64,000 nt of DNA from Cardinalis cardinalis (Eukaryota; Chordata; Aves; Passeriformes; Cardinalidae): the NCBI GenBank assembly GCA_014549065.1, contig JACDOX010000164.1, positions 1,317,656 to 1,381,655 of the forward strand, given 5' to 3'. The notes beneath the pieces are model-generated. The model was given only the letters and a program-made list of their open reading frames with translations, was not told the DNA's origin and did no database searches. The stretch's first letter is position 1. Each line of letters starts with the position of its first letter. Positions 39,196-52,270 of the stretch are shown piece by piece. The position numbers were made by a program, and so were the translations under genes.

Positions 39196-39201
39196 ATAGT
39201 T

Positions 39202-42200
39202 TATTCTTTTGGCAGGCTTTTGATTAAGTTGCAAAGTTGCTCAAGTCCTTCATATTTGTTCCATGTTCTCAAGGCATTTGGTAGTTAGTTGTCCCCTTCT
39301 GTGCCTCTGCAGTGAAAGGAGTGAAAGTCAGAACTACCTTATTTGCCTCATGGAGTCTCCTTTTGCTGCTGACTCATGGCTGTGTCCTGCTCATGGTGTA
39401 CAGTATTTGGTACAACCAAATTTCGAATAGCTGGTAATGAAATTTTAATTTCCTATGGGCAAACAGTGCTCCACCCAAAGAACTTGCTTTCTGTCCTGGT
39501 GCAGTTTTCTGGTTTTAGTTTAGACCCACTGCCTTACGCTCTACCCATGGGGTGAGAAAGGAGTGGATTAAAAAGTTACCCAGTAGAGTATTGAAATGTC
39601 ATGAATGTGCTTTCAGAGTAATTTCAAATACTTAAATTCAAAATGAAATGCGTCAGTGTGTTGAAATTGTTTGATACATCTCTCTGTTTGGGACTGAACT
39701 GGGATGGAATCCAAACCAAGCCATGAAAGATCCCTGGAGGGAAAAGTGCAATGCAAATTGGAGGTAGAAAAGTCAGTCTGAGCTTTGGTTTGGCTTTGTC
39801 TTTGTAGTCTCTGAATGTGTGCCAGCTATGGATGAACAGCAGTAGGACAAATATTTAGGTACTGCTGTACAGCCTATGGAAGTTTTATTCACTGGCATGC
39901 ATTACCAGATTTGAAAAATTGTGTTTCTGTCACAGCCCACGCCACTTAATTTCAGCACAGTGTTCTGCCAGCCCTGAAACGTGTGTGTATTTGCTTCTAG
40001 AGAGCTTGCTCAGATACAGGGCTTGGTTCCATCTATTTCTGTTTTCTTGGCTTGCCTTCTGCAGATAAGATAATAGTAATAATAAAAAGCCCCAGAAAAA
40101 TCCTCTCCAAAGTGCTGCTATTGCAGCTGATATACTGATGGTTTTAGCAGTCATTTAAGTTGTTTGCTTGGTGTCCCCTTTTTTTCCCCCCTTTTTTTTC
40201 CCTTGATATGGATCATCTTGTTTTGATTTGCCAAATGTGAGGATTTACATATGACAGTTCTACCATGGAGCTGAGCATTTGGTGAGTTGCATGGATGNTG
40301 TGGCAAACAGGACCTCTTTTGTGAGCCACAGTTTGGAAGAGCTGGTGTGTAAGGGACTCACTGAAATCTGGAAGAATTGTGGGGAAAGGTTTTCTGAAAT
40401 CCAATATGCCAAACTGCCTGAGTGTTAAGACTTCAGGGTCAGAATGGACACAACAAATTTGAGGGACTGGGAAGTGAAGAAGTCAGCGAGGTTGCAAAAA
40501 GCCTGGCGGGTGTTTTGTACCTGTGAGTGCAAGTGCATGCCTGCGTGCAGGTGATGAGAGCAGAGTGTGACTGTTGGTAGTTCTAGATTTGAACAGTTTG
40601 AAGTGCCACAGATGCACAGAAAGTTGTTGCTCACTAATCTGGCCTTGATTTGTCAGCAAGGGTTGATGGATTGGGATGAATCTGTTAGGTTCTACCCAGC
40701 ACACAGCCTGCAGCTTGTCCAAGTGGCGTGGGCTGGACATGGTGTGTAACAAGGAGGAAATGATGTCAGCAGGGTGGGAAAATCTTCCTGTGACTTTTTA
40801 GGGCAGACTGCTGTGGAAATGTAAGGGAATGGGAGNATGATAGCCATGAAGGGAGTCAAACCAGGCTTTTATGTTAATGTAACAGCACATGAATTATGAG
40901 TATGGAAGGCTGAAAATTCTGACTGTAGATGCTTGGTTCATCTTCTGAAGGCAGAGGTCTCTGTTGAACGGTTTCATTCCAGGACAGGGTGTGTGCAATG
41001 ACCATATGAGGTGTATGAGTGAATGTATTATGACTCTATGAGGTGCATGTGTAAAATTGCCTTTCACAGTGTCCTGCTGCTGCAGGGTGGGTCAGACTGG
41101 ATCTCCTTCTCTGCTCATGCCAATGAAAATAAATTGCCCTATCATGACTTATGAGGAAAGCAGTGTTCTGTCATCCTGTGTGNAATGCTACCAGCCAGCA
41201 GTGTTGGAAACAAATCCAGCCTTTCCTGTGGTTTTGGATGCTGCTTCTAGGCAGGTCAGAGAGCCAGCTGGGCNGGGAGGTAGCAAAGCTGTCACTTCTG
41301 CAGTCTTCTTACTCATGGCTGCTGAAAGGAGCTCTTCTCTGAACAGTGGGCTGTGTGTGTTTTTCCTGACCCTTTCCTCTCCCTCCATCCCTGATTATGT
41401 AAGACAGCCCTGCTGCTCCTGCCAGAGAAGGTGCTGTTTACTCTTGCAGCTCATGGAAGAGAAGAGGTGTAGCGCATTTGGTGTTTTGTACCAAACACTT
41501 TTTGCACCCCTCCCATTTAATTTCATTTATGTTTTTTCTTTAAAAACTTCACAGAGAAAACAATGATGCTTTAATGGCACAGGAGGAAGGGAGAAGAAGG
41601 AGCCTTCTCTCTTAGTTTTTTGTTGCTTGTGTGTGTCACTGGTGAAGTTGAGTGAGTGAGTGTCAGTGTCTCTCTGCACAGTGGTGTGGAACAAGTGCCT
41701 CAGATCTGAGTTATATTGGGGGTAGCTGATGGGGAGGGTCANGGGCAGGGCTGAGGAGAGGCAAATACTGAAAGCTGGAGCTGGGAGCAGCTGAGAAAAG
41801 GGGGTTGCAGCTGTCCTACTTCTGTCCCCTGCCTGTTTGTTCTTATTTTATTTTTTCAATTCAGTAGCAGAGCACAGGAGCAGATACCAAGTGTGATTTA
41901 AGGGGGCTAGCTGCCTTCTGCTTGCAAGAGGACCTCAAGCCTTCTGGGCTTGTTTGTGCTCTCATTTCATGCTGGTCATGCTGTTCTCAGTGATCAGCCT
42001 TGCCTGCCCCTGTTTTCTCAGGTTTATACAGCTGCTCTGTCTGAGTTTTCCTGCATTGCTGGAGATGTTTCCCTCACGACTTCTCTGTGTGTTTAGGGCC
42101 AGGAATGTTGAGACATAAAATCTCCCTGTGATGTTTCCTTTGTCATTGTTATGCCACAATCAGTTTGTGTTCTGAGAACACCTATGGTTATCAGTCATGT

Positions 42201-45200
42201 TCGTGAGTAGGTCAAACCTCTGCTATAAGAGGGCTTNTATTATAAGATGTGAGGAGTGAGGCAGAAAGTGAAGTGCCAGCAATTCAGCGTGAGGAGCTAT
42301 GGCTTGAGTCCAGGTTGTGGTGCCATATTGCATCTGCTTGGCTGGTCCGTGTCCTGGTTGTGCCTTTGTTGTTTCCCCTGAGCATCTGAGTTGATTGAGC
42401 AGGAGTGAGTCACTGCAGTGTTTCTGGGTTACTAGTGCTGCATTTCTGAGCTTTCTGCCAGGGAATGGAACTGTTCTGAAGTCTCTAACGTAGAACGATC
42501 ACAGTAAGGGCACCCATTCATGCCTTTGACCTGTTACTTTTCCCTCGGTATGATATTGTTGCTATTTCCAAAAAGCACTGTTTCTTAGAAAAATTGCATT
42601 CTGTTCNTAAAAAAAAAAGTTGTCTTTGCTGGAAATTGGCATTTGGGTGAAGGTTACATTTATCCTGCATGTGGTATGGGCTGTAAACAAAGTTTATCCT
42701 GCTGTTTTCCAGAAGGAGTCACAAAGCAGCTTAAAACATAGATTTCTGTGTCTCTCTGGGGAGTATATGTACTTTTATCCAAATTGAGCATTGCTACTCA
42801 GATTTAACAACAGTGCAGGCTAAGTAATAGAGCGTAATATTAATCCTGTCTAGTTGACCATGTGTAGTTCAGCTTTTCCTCGTACCTGCCACTTAGTTGA
42901 TGGGCCTGAAATACAAGGTGCAGAGATGCTAATGTCTAGATGATGATTTCCATCTTGGTGGTGACAGATGTCCATCCTTCTCTATTTCCTTTAGAAAAAG
43001 CTGACTGTGGTGATCTGCTAAACTTGGGTATTTAATGAGTGCCTAAAGCTGGGCGGGATGGAATCAAACCTTGTGTNGGAGAGCAGTGCATGGGAGGCCT
43101 GTAGTGCATGTCACTTTCTGCAGCTGTGGTGCTACTTGGGTTAAAGAAAACTCTGTTTATACTTCTGTAGAGCTGCTAAAATCTGGTTTCAAGTTGGATC
43201 TATTTCTCTTTTTTTTTCCTAGTCCAGAGCCTGGTCCTGTGCTGCTAGTGATATGAAGGGAGATGCCTGTTGTTTCACATGTATACCTTGANGAGCTGTT
43301 GTTGGGCCATTAAATCTCTTTTAAGTCAGGAAGCATAATTGCTGCTGGCAAGGTTAGCAGCTCAACAAGCAGCATAGAGCTGACATTTGACCCTCAGTGT
43401 GGCATAGCACTTGCCTCTATCTCAGACCACTGGTAATGATTACCCAAACTCAGACAGAGACCTCAAATAAGGCAGTCTTGACCACAGAAACGTCCTTAAC
43501 AGAGGCCAGAGGATGTTGGTAACATCTACAGCTGAAAGACAATGCATGGTGTGACACCTTGCCAGTTCCTATTTTCCCTCCACTTTCTTGCTGTTTGTCA
43601 CTTGTTNAGAATCAGGCCTCTCTTCTAGACCTTCTTATCTATTTCCACACCTAGTCTGAAGACTGGAGATGAGCACAGAAACATCGTGTCAGCCCAAAGT
43701 TGTAGTAAATAAATGAACTGAGGGGATGCTTTCCTTAACCTTTCCACTCATTACATCTGCTTGTGATATACCGGCCAACCACTGGGTGTCTCTGGGCCAT
43801 GCACGGCNCCAGGCAGCATCTAGTGCCTGGAAAGCTGGCACTGGTTACACTTGTTTTGGTTTGTGGCTGCAGTTTTTATTGTTTTGAAGGGCATCGTGTT
43901 CCTTTCTAGGCTGTCCACCCAGCACGTGTCTTCCCCACCCCTGACCGTGGAGCGGGGCGCACGCTGTGGGAAGGCAGCACCCTGGATTGCCAGTAGCTCC
44001 TGTTCAGAGGCCAGCAAATTCTCCAGACTGATTTTGCTTGTTGCTGTTTCTGAAAACCATACCTCTTACTGCACTGGGCTGTGTTGAGGTCTAGAAGAGG
44101 AGAATGTTAGCACAGCAGCTTTGCTACCTTTCCCTTTTCCCCTTAGTTGTGACAAGTTTACTCTTGCATGCGCACCCAAGTAGATAAATAATTTGTCTCT
44201 AAATAGAGCTCTGCTAGCCACAGTATTTTCTTCAATTCCATGGAACAAGTTAGTTTTTCATTATGATGCTGAAAGGTAAAAGACAGACTATTCTCTNCTT
44301 TAAGAACGCAGTGATAGAAGCTAAAGCTTTCATTAAACATGCCTGGCAGACTTTATATACATAAGTATCTGGACCGTAGCTAATATATTTTGAAAGACAA
44401 GGGAAGAACTCAGCTTTGTAATAGCCAGCATTTTGTGTTTGGATGGTTAATCAGCAGTACAGAAAAATAATTGAATTAATTCTTTCATGGACTAAGTGCA
44501 GAAAAAAATTCCAAACTATTAATGTCTCTTGCTGTAGGTAGTTCTTCTCTTTATTCCATCCTACAGCCATCTAGGGTTGACATCTCTGTGGTTTGCAGGT
44601 GATGGTATCCATGTTGCAGCTTTCATTGCTGGTGAAACAGCTGGCCTGTACCTGGAGCTCTTTCCTGCTGACTTGGCTTTGAGTTGGTACCTGGTTATGC
44701 TGGATGGTGCTTTGTCATTAAATAGATAAATTCATCAGCAGCGGGATGCACTGTTTGGTTCCTGCTCTTGCTTATGTGCACTTTGCATAAATGGTGAGAT
44801 AGGGTTTTGCTGGTCTCAAGCTGGGATTTGAGCCTGCCTGAGGTGGATACTGGTAAGTTTTGGGGGTGGTCAGGATATTACTCAGTGCTTTGCTGTGGGA
44901 TGTCTGGCAAAACAAGTGCTGGACCTGGGATTAACTGATTTTATAGATTTCAAGCAGTCATTGAAGTAAGATGAGCAAAGGTGGGTATGTTGTGTTCAAG
45001 ATTGAATAATAGGAGTAATATTTTTTTCTGAATCGGTTTGATGGCAGCACTTGAGTACTGCAGTGGATAGAAGAAACACACTGCACATAAGCTGCTGGTA
45101 ATAACTTGCTATAGCATTCAGAGCAGCATGCTTTACAGTTGTATGGGAGCTGAAAGTTCTAACTGTACAGACATAAAATAATTCTGGTCAGGCTGCTTTG

Positions 45201-47868
45201 TACAGGGCTTAGCCTTGCAACAACATGANCTAGAGCTCTGTCCATAAATTAAGCACTTAGGTGCCAAAGATTCATTACCAGCTTGGTTACAAGCTGCTGT
45301 GTAGAGACAGCTATAGTGTTTGGCTTGGATAAACACCCCATTTCTGGATATGTGAGAGGGATGGCTCTGTGCTTGCCCAGATCATTGGGATGTAGGATAG
45401 CGGTTCACAGTCTGTGGCAGAAGACCAGGATCTGGGAATCAGGACAGTGCTGTAGTTTCCATACTACGGAGTCAAAAGAAGATGTCTGACCAAATAGGAN
45501 GGGTTACCCAGGACTTCTGGAACAGTCAGGGTTGAAAACCATAAATCCAGTAATTGTATTGCAATTAAAAACAAAAGTTTATAAATCTGCCCCTTGTCTT
45601 GCCTTGGAAACTCTCAATGCTCAACCATGTATGGGTACAAATATGAGTTACAGATCTGACACTGGTTTCTGTTTATTCCTCCTCCATTTTCAGTCTATAG
45701 AAGTTATTTCACTTCCATGCAGGCAGAAGCTTGGGTTTTATTGGCACCAATCCATGTGGCTATNTGCAACTGTATTTGGGAGTGAAGGGTCATGCTGCTG
45801 TATTTTCCTTTTACCAGTGTGTTTCAAAGAAAGGACCAATTTGCTTTTGGAAGGTGCTATATAAACTTCTTTAAGTAGTTGAAATTGCCATATAATGAGA
45901 GAGAATGTTTATCATAAAAACAAAACATTCCTTGTATCACTTGCCAGACACATGGTAATGGAGGAGCTGAATGGAACAGGTCCATATGGATGTAACGTGG
46001 ATAAATTGCTTCTGCTGAGGCGGTGAAAAAAGGGGAACTGGGCAGAACTTTTCAAAGAAGAGAAAGTAAATATCCTGTATCATTTATGCTCCTGTAGTCT
46101 GGATCTCTATTCAGCAAAGTACGGACAAATCCCTGTTCAGCTGAGCATTCAGAGGTACATTTCCAAAGGTTTTCAAGTCTATGAAGGCACTGAGAGCAGC
46201 ACTTCAAAGGGCTTTCAAAGTGTATTTGTTCTAGATACCTTGTACCTAAAAGGTCCATGGAGAATTTCCTCCTTAGTCCTAGTTAGTCNCTTTCCTTGGC
46301 TCCGAGATCCATCTTGCATGGGTCTGCCTTAGCCAAGGCAGAGCAGCATGTGCCAAAGAATTTCTCTGAACTGAGGCCTTTATGATATCACAGATCAAAA
46401 AAAAAAATGATGAGGAGCAGAGCCAACCAGAACAGGGTTGTTAGTAGAGCCAAGCACACAGGTAAGAGAGAATGCCAAGCCCAGTGCTCCTGGGGACAGG
46501 ACTGCCCACATGGGCAGCAGCTCAGGAGCTCGCCCTGGGCTGGTGGGGCTGCTTTGCTTGGTGCAGACATTCTGTGTGAAGTACACTGCAGAGATTTGAA
46601 GGTGTCACAGCCATTAACTAAGTGGGAACTTGAATGACAAAACGCTCCCCTTACGCTGCTTAGGCTTGGCAGGAGGAGAGGTGTTGGGGCGCTGCTGCTG
46701 CTGCGGCGCCTTTCGGAGCCGTGGGAGTTTGTGACAGAGCGGAGCAGGTGTGAACACTCCAGATCATGACTAAGTGACGTCTTGGCTGATGAAAGAGTGC
46801 TGTTTTCTTCCTTTCCCTTCAATGTTTTCTTCCAAATATAATTTGCCTCCATTATGTATTTTTCTCTCTTATTTACGGTTACTGATGGCTTGCAGCTTTG
46901 TCAGCCTATTCCTGCTGCAGGCATGGAAAGGAGGGAAATAGTCTTTGCTCTGTTGGTTATCAGAGACCCCCTAAGCATTGAGGCACTGCACAAGGGAAGA
47001 AAGCTCTTGATCTGGGGAATATGTCCTCTGAATGGAAGAAGATTGACAGAGACTGTCTCTAGCATACCTGGAGCTAGGAATGGAATCCATGTCTCCTGGG
47101 TGCTTAATCCAGCTTCCCAGGTTCTAATAGGCACATTGTGTGGCAGTCTTTGCTGGCCTACTGGTTTTTATTTTTTTATGTGTTATATATTTTAGCTGCT
47201 GCTCTCTGGAAATAACTATTATGTTGTGGCAGTTTCAGCTGGGGAATTTTACAATTTGGGTGTGCAAGTAAATGGAATGAAAATCTTTAAGACCTGAGGT
47301 TCCTAGTAGAAGCTGGGATTCTCTTCCTGATGCCTGTGGATTGGCACAAAGTCTGGAGGAGGTAGGCTTACAAATGTCTTACTTAGGTTTCCAAAATTGC
47401 CCCAGGCTGCAGTTTTGACTGTTTTTTAAAAATGTGTTTCAGTATTGAATTCCCATACAGAGCAGCCATTAATGCAGCTGGGTTCTATTTTCCTTATGCC
47501 AAGGAAAAGCAGAAAAAGTAGAATGAGGAAGACCAAGGATTTTTCTTGCCTTTTTGGCCTGCAACCATTTCTTTTATAAAGTACCAACTCATTTTTTAAT
47601 CTATGTAGGTTTACTGACTGTTCCTCAAGGCACTGGATCAGGATATTTNGAGCAGCTGGCACAAGTCATAAAGAACAGAAGCTCCTTCGTTACACCTGCA
47701 GTTGTGATTTCCGGCTGCCTCTCAAAGGTATGTTTGTATACAGAAATNGGAGATGTTTGACTTCTGGGTAAACAGAACTATACTTATTAGGTGAGGCTTT
47801 TTAGTCATTCTTATTTTCCTCATCTGAAAATATCTGCATAAAACCAACCACTTGCTTTTTTGAATGTA
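39202..47868. other. Non-coding region, part 2
   Basis: No coding exon recognised. Short simple repeats (GTGA at 41651-41662) and a 7-bp-arm hairpin (45279-45296) are present. A small CpG-containing patch is at 46645-46745. Confidence 0.5.
46645..46790. promoter_or_regulatory. Small CpG-containing patch with CRE-like site
   Basis: Local cluster of CG dinucleotides (GGCGCTGCTGC, GCGGCGCCTTTCGGAGCCG) in otherwise CG-poor DNA, followed by TGACGTCT at 46775-46782. GGAGCAG|GTGTGA at about 46747 could be a splice donor. This may be an alternative promoter; the evidence is weak. Confidence 0.25.
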
Positions 47869-47873
47869 CTGAG

Positions 47874-48356
47874 TTTGTGTGGCAAGGTTTGGCTGCTGGT
47901 GAGAGGCTACAGGGATGACTTCTGTGAGATGCTGCCAGAAGGTTCCCCCATGTCTGNCAGAGCCAATGCCAGCTGGCTCCAGGATGGACCAGCCAGAACC
48001 AGCTGTCCCAAACTGGCCAAAGGGATATTCCAGNCCATANGATGTCTGCTCAGCAATAAAAGCTAAAAGAAAGGAGAAGCAGGGTGGCATTTGTTACTGT
48101 GACAATTGTCTTTTGGAGAAACCTCTATACATACTGAAGCCATGCTTCCTGGCAAGTGGCTGAGAACTTCCTGCTGATGTGAAAGAAGGAAATAACTTTT
48201 ATTTTCCTTTGCTTCCATGTACAGCCTTTGTTTTTTCTTTATTAAGCTCCCTTTATTACCCATAATTTTAAAAAATCTTATTTTCTTCTCCCTGAGTCCT
48301 GTTGAGGAGGGAATTGATAGGATAACTTGGTAGGCACCTGGCATCAACCCACCACA
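47874..48356 (+). mobile_element. Solo LTR with CTGAG target duplication
   Basis: About 483 bp beginning near TGTGTGGCAAGG (TG at 47876) and ending ACCACA. It includes AACTGGCCAAAGGGATATTC shared with the LTR at 22.2-22.8 kb, a CAATAAAAGC poly(A) signal at about 48053, a CTCCCTTTATTACCC-like U5 block, and GGTAGGCACCTGGCATCAAC at the 3' end. CTGAG at 47869-47873 recurs at 48357-48361, a 5-bp duplication typical of ERVL. No coding region. Confidence 0.75.
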
Positions 48357-48361
48357 CTGAG

Positions 48362-50399
48362 ACTTTCAGGCTTTAACAGACAGATGTTCTTATTCAAGTG
48401 TGCAATTTAAAAAGCAGTCTGTGTGCTACAAAGTACAAAGTCTGTACAAAGTCTGTCCTGTAAACAGTGAGGGCTCTTGAAAATGTGACCTTTAAACATG
48501 GAAATAAGANCCTGATTTTCAGTTAATAACACCCAGTGCTATATGTGTGACCACAAACCTGCTCTTCACATACTGTATAGTATAGTGTATGCTACTAATC
48601 TTAAGCTTTGGGTAGGAAAGTGTATATTAATGTTCATTTTTTTGTCTAGTCAGAGTGCACACAGAATGCACTAGCATTTGCCTTAAAGCCTTTTTTGGCA
48701 AAATTTCCTGTAAAGAGCCTAATCAATGTATGTGCCTGGAGGACAGGGCACTTTATATTACCATAAAATAAATCAGTAAATTAGCCAAAATGTTGCCTAG
48801 TTCTGCAAATAAAATAGTGGACTGGTGGCNGAAGATTTATCTTTATTCAACCTAACTTCCACTTACTGTGCCTGCTTATTTCCAACCTGAATTTGTCCCC
48901 TAAATGTGTTGCTAAAACAAGTACTTCTACGTCATAAAAATAAAAATAATTCAGATGCCACTTGTGTGAAACAGTTAAAATATACTACTTGGTATAACTT
49001 CTTTCAGTCTCTTTTAAACAAGCATTTTGGAAGCGATACCAAACCTTTTTTATGTTGGGGGTTTTGAGCAGATACCTACATTGTGGGAATTGAGACAAGA
49101 TTTCTTTGGGTTCCAGGTTGGCTTGTATNGCTTTCTGCAGAGCATCCTTGCACCTTCCAAGTATGTAGTACTGGCCCTTTGTAACAGATGCAATGTGAAT
49201 TCANCTATGGGCTGCTGTGTGTGCACTGATGTTGGACAGTGAAATTGCATTATGGGTGTGATTTTGAACCTAATTCTTCTGGTTATCCCACATTACTGCA
49301 CTTGAATAAGGGAGTAGCTTCAGAGTATTNGATTCNTTTTTGGATAAAACTAAACTGGGAGCTCTGTTCCAGGAGCACATAAGGCACTAGTCTGGTCCAA
49401 GTGCTGCATCCCAAACTGTGAATGATGTGGATCNTGGGGTCCTTGGGAGCAGCTTCTCTGCTTTACAGGTTTGTTCCTAGACAGCTTCTCTTTCTGGTTG
49501 ATGGGAATAACTTGTGTAAAGTTGGTGGTGCACAGCTGGGCTGGGAGGACAGTGCAGGTGCTGTGAACAAGCAGTGCATGGAGCAAAAGTGCATTCTGCT
49601 TCCATACATACCTGAAAACAAGGAAGATTGAAGATGTAAAAGCTGAGTACAGCCTTGGTTGCAGTGGCTGTGAGAGGCACCTCAGGATCCCGAGTGGAGG
49701 AAGTAAAACAAAAAGCAGGATCACATTTCTAGACTTGACATGAAGCACCACTAGNTGTTTCTGGAGCTAAACAGGGTTTTGATTATATACACTGAGCAAC
49801 CAGAGAAGATTACACNGAAAACCAAATTTGCAAAACCTTCTAATGTGTTCATATTTGTGTCTAGTTCATAGTTTTCTTGGGAGTGCTGTTCTTNTACTAC
49901 TTTCTGCCAGAAAATCCTGTTAGGGCTTGGGACAAAAGATGTGCTTTATTGGGGTCAGATGCATGTGAAAGAGGGTGCTGGCTCTGGCTGTTGCTAGGCT
50001 ACACTTNTGTGCTCACATAATAAAAGAAATTTTTTTATGTTGGGAGTGTCAAAGTATTTCACTTGATGCACGATGTCAGTCAATGCTGTTGTATAATGAG
50101 TAGATGTGGTTAATTTTTCATGTGATTGGCAGTAGTTGAACTTGCTTCCAAGTTAGTCTAATGCCTGGTAATTGAAGGTAATGAAAATACTTCCTAGAAA
50201 AGTTATTTTAANGTAATTAATAGATGTTTCTGAATCTGTGCTTTAAAGGGAGACCCGGCTTCTCACAAACCAAGAGAGTTTGTTGATATTCAAGGATTGT
50301 TTCCTTGAGGAATGCATTCTGATAAGCAAAAAATCAGGCAAGGGGTGCAAGNAATCTGTGTGTATGGAAAAAAAAGAATAGTCATTACTCAAGCACAAG
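48362..50399. other. Non-coding region, part 3
   Basis: No exon recognised. A short direct repeat GTACAAAGTCT occurs twice at about 48432-48453. The stretch 50224-50399 may be a degraded 5' part of the CR1 element that follows, but I cannot confirm it. Confidence 0.5.
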
Positions 50400-52270
50400 C
50401 AGGAAATACACAGGAGATGGAAGCAGGGTCATGCCACTTGGCATTAATATAGAGAGGTTGTCAGAGTAAGTAGAAATGAGACAAGGAAGGCCAAGGTCCA
50501 TCTGGAATTAATTCTGGCCAAGGATGTCAAGGACAACAAGAAAGGCTTCTTCAAATACATCAATAATGAGAAAAATGAAGGATAACATCAGCCTGTTACT
50601 GAATGGGGGAGGGACCCTGGTTACAGAGGACACAGAGAAGGCAGAGATACTGAACATCTTCTTTGCATCAGTCTTCACTGACAAGATCAGCCCTCAGGAG
50701 TCTCTGACCCAGAGACCAGAGTTAAGGGAATGCTGGAAGGAAAGCTTTNCTTTGGTCAAGGAGGATTGGGTTAGAGAACAGCTAGGCAAACCTGACATTC
50801 ACAAGTCCATGGGCCCTGGTGGGATGCATCCACGAGTGCTGAGAGAGCTGGAGGGACCATAGCCAGGCTGCTCATGATCATCCTTGAAAGGTGGTGGAGA
50901 TCAGGAAAAGATCTGCAAGAAACCTATGTCATCCACANTCTTCAGAAAGGGCAAGGAAGACCCATGGAGCTACTGATCAGTCAGCCTTACCTCAGTCCCT
51001 GGAAAGGTGATGGAGTCCCTCATTCTGGNGGCCATCACTGTCCACATGGATGGCAAGAACGTGATCAGGAGCAGACAGCATGTATTCACTTGACTAAATC
51101 ATGCTCATCCAATCTGATTGCCTTTTAGAATGAAACAACTACCTGGATGGATGANGGGAGGGCTGTGGATNCTGTCTGCCTTGACTTCAGCAAGGCTTTC
51201 AGCACTGTTTAGGAGGATGTTGTGACAGACAAACTCAGTAAATGTGGCCTGGATGAGTGGACAGTGGGGTGGGTTGAGAACTGGCTGAATGGCAGATCCC
51301 AGAGGGTTATGATCAGCAGCACGGAGTCTGGTTGGAGCCCTGTCACTGGTGCTGTTCCACAAGAGTCAATACTTGGTCTAAGATTGTTTAAGCTAATTCA
51401 CCAATGACTTGACGAAGGGGTAGAAGAGCTTCCTCAGCAAGTTCCCTGCAGACACAAAACTGGGATGGTGCAGCCCTTTAGGACACTGACAGGGACCTTC
51501 TGAAATTCAACAAAGGCAGGTGAGGGTCCTGCATGTGGGGAGGAATAACCCCTGCACCAGCACAGGCTGGTGGACAAGCAGCTCTGTGGAGAAGGACCTG
51601 GGGGTCCTGGTGGACAACAAGCTGTCCATGACCAGCAGCACCCTTGTGACCAAGAAGACCAATGGTAACCTGGGGTGCATTAGAAGAGCATTTCCAGCAG
51701 GCTGAGGGAGGTGATCCTGCCCCTCTGTTCTATTTGTGATCCTGCCCCTGGTGAGGCACATCTGCAGTGCTGTGTCTGGTTCTGGGCTCCTTAGTACACG
51801 AGAGACANGGAACTCCTGGAATGGATCCAGAGGAAGGCAGCAAAGATGACTGTGTGAGTGCTCCATCTCTCTTAGGAAANNCTGAGGGAGCTGGGGCTGT
51901 TCATCCTTAAGAACAGATGAGTGAGAGGAGACCTAATCAGTGTTTTATTAGTACCTGAAGGGAGGGTCTCAAGGATGGAGCCAGGCCCTTCTCAGTGGTG
52001 CCAACCAACANGTCANAGAGNAGCAGGCAGAAACTGATGCACAGAAATTTTCTTCTGAACATGAAGAAGAACTTTACTGTATGAGTGACTGCATCTAGGT
52101 TGCCTAGAGAGGTTGTAGAGTTTCCTTAACTAGAGATACTCAAGAGCTGTCTGGATACAATCCTATGCCATGTGTTCTAGGGCACAGCTGGTTCAGCAGG
52201 GACATTGGACTAAATTATTCACTGCGGTGCCTTCCAACCTTTACCCATTCTTTGATTGTGATTCTATGCA
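50400..52270 (+). mobile_element. CR1 LINE, 5'-truncated and decayed
   Basis: About 1.9 kb of CR1 ORF2 (reverse transcriptase) and 3' tail on the + strand. Recognisable peptides in order are FFASVFTDKISPQES, SMGPGGMHPRVLREL (about 50800-50850), DFSKAFSTV (about 51180), LDEWTVGWVENWLNGRSQR, EKDLGVLVDNKLSM, then the CCTTCCAACC tail and ATTCTATG. The catalytic FADD region (about 51440) reads FPAD, frames shift several times, and in-frame stops break it, so it cannot move by itself. N bases and one NN (51879-51880) mark assembly trouble. Confidence 0.92.

Noticed and set aside
45279..45296. 7-bp-arm hairpin CAGCTTG-GTTA-CAAGCTG
   Set aside because: Too short to separate from chance in 64 kb, with no supporting context.
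50524..51705. Series of + strand frames of 60-112 codons
   Set aside because: They are fragments of the decayed CR1 reverse transcriptase, not host genes; covered by the CR1 entry.
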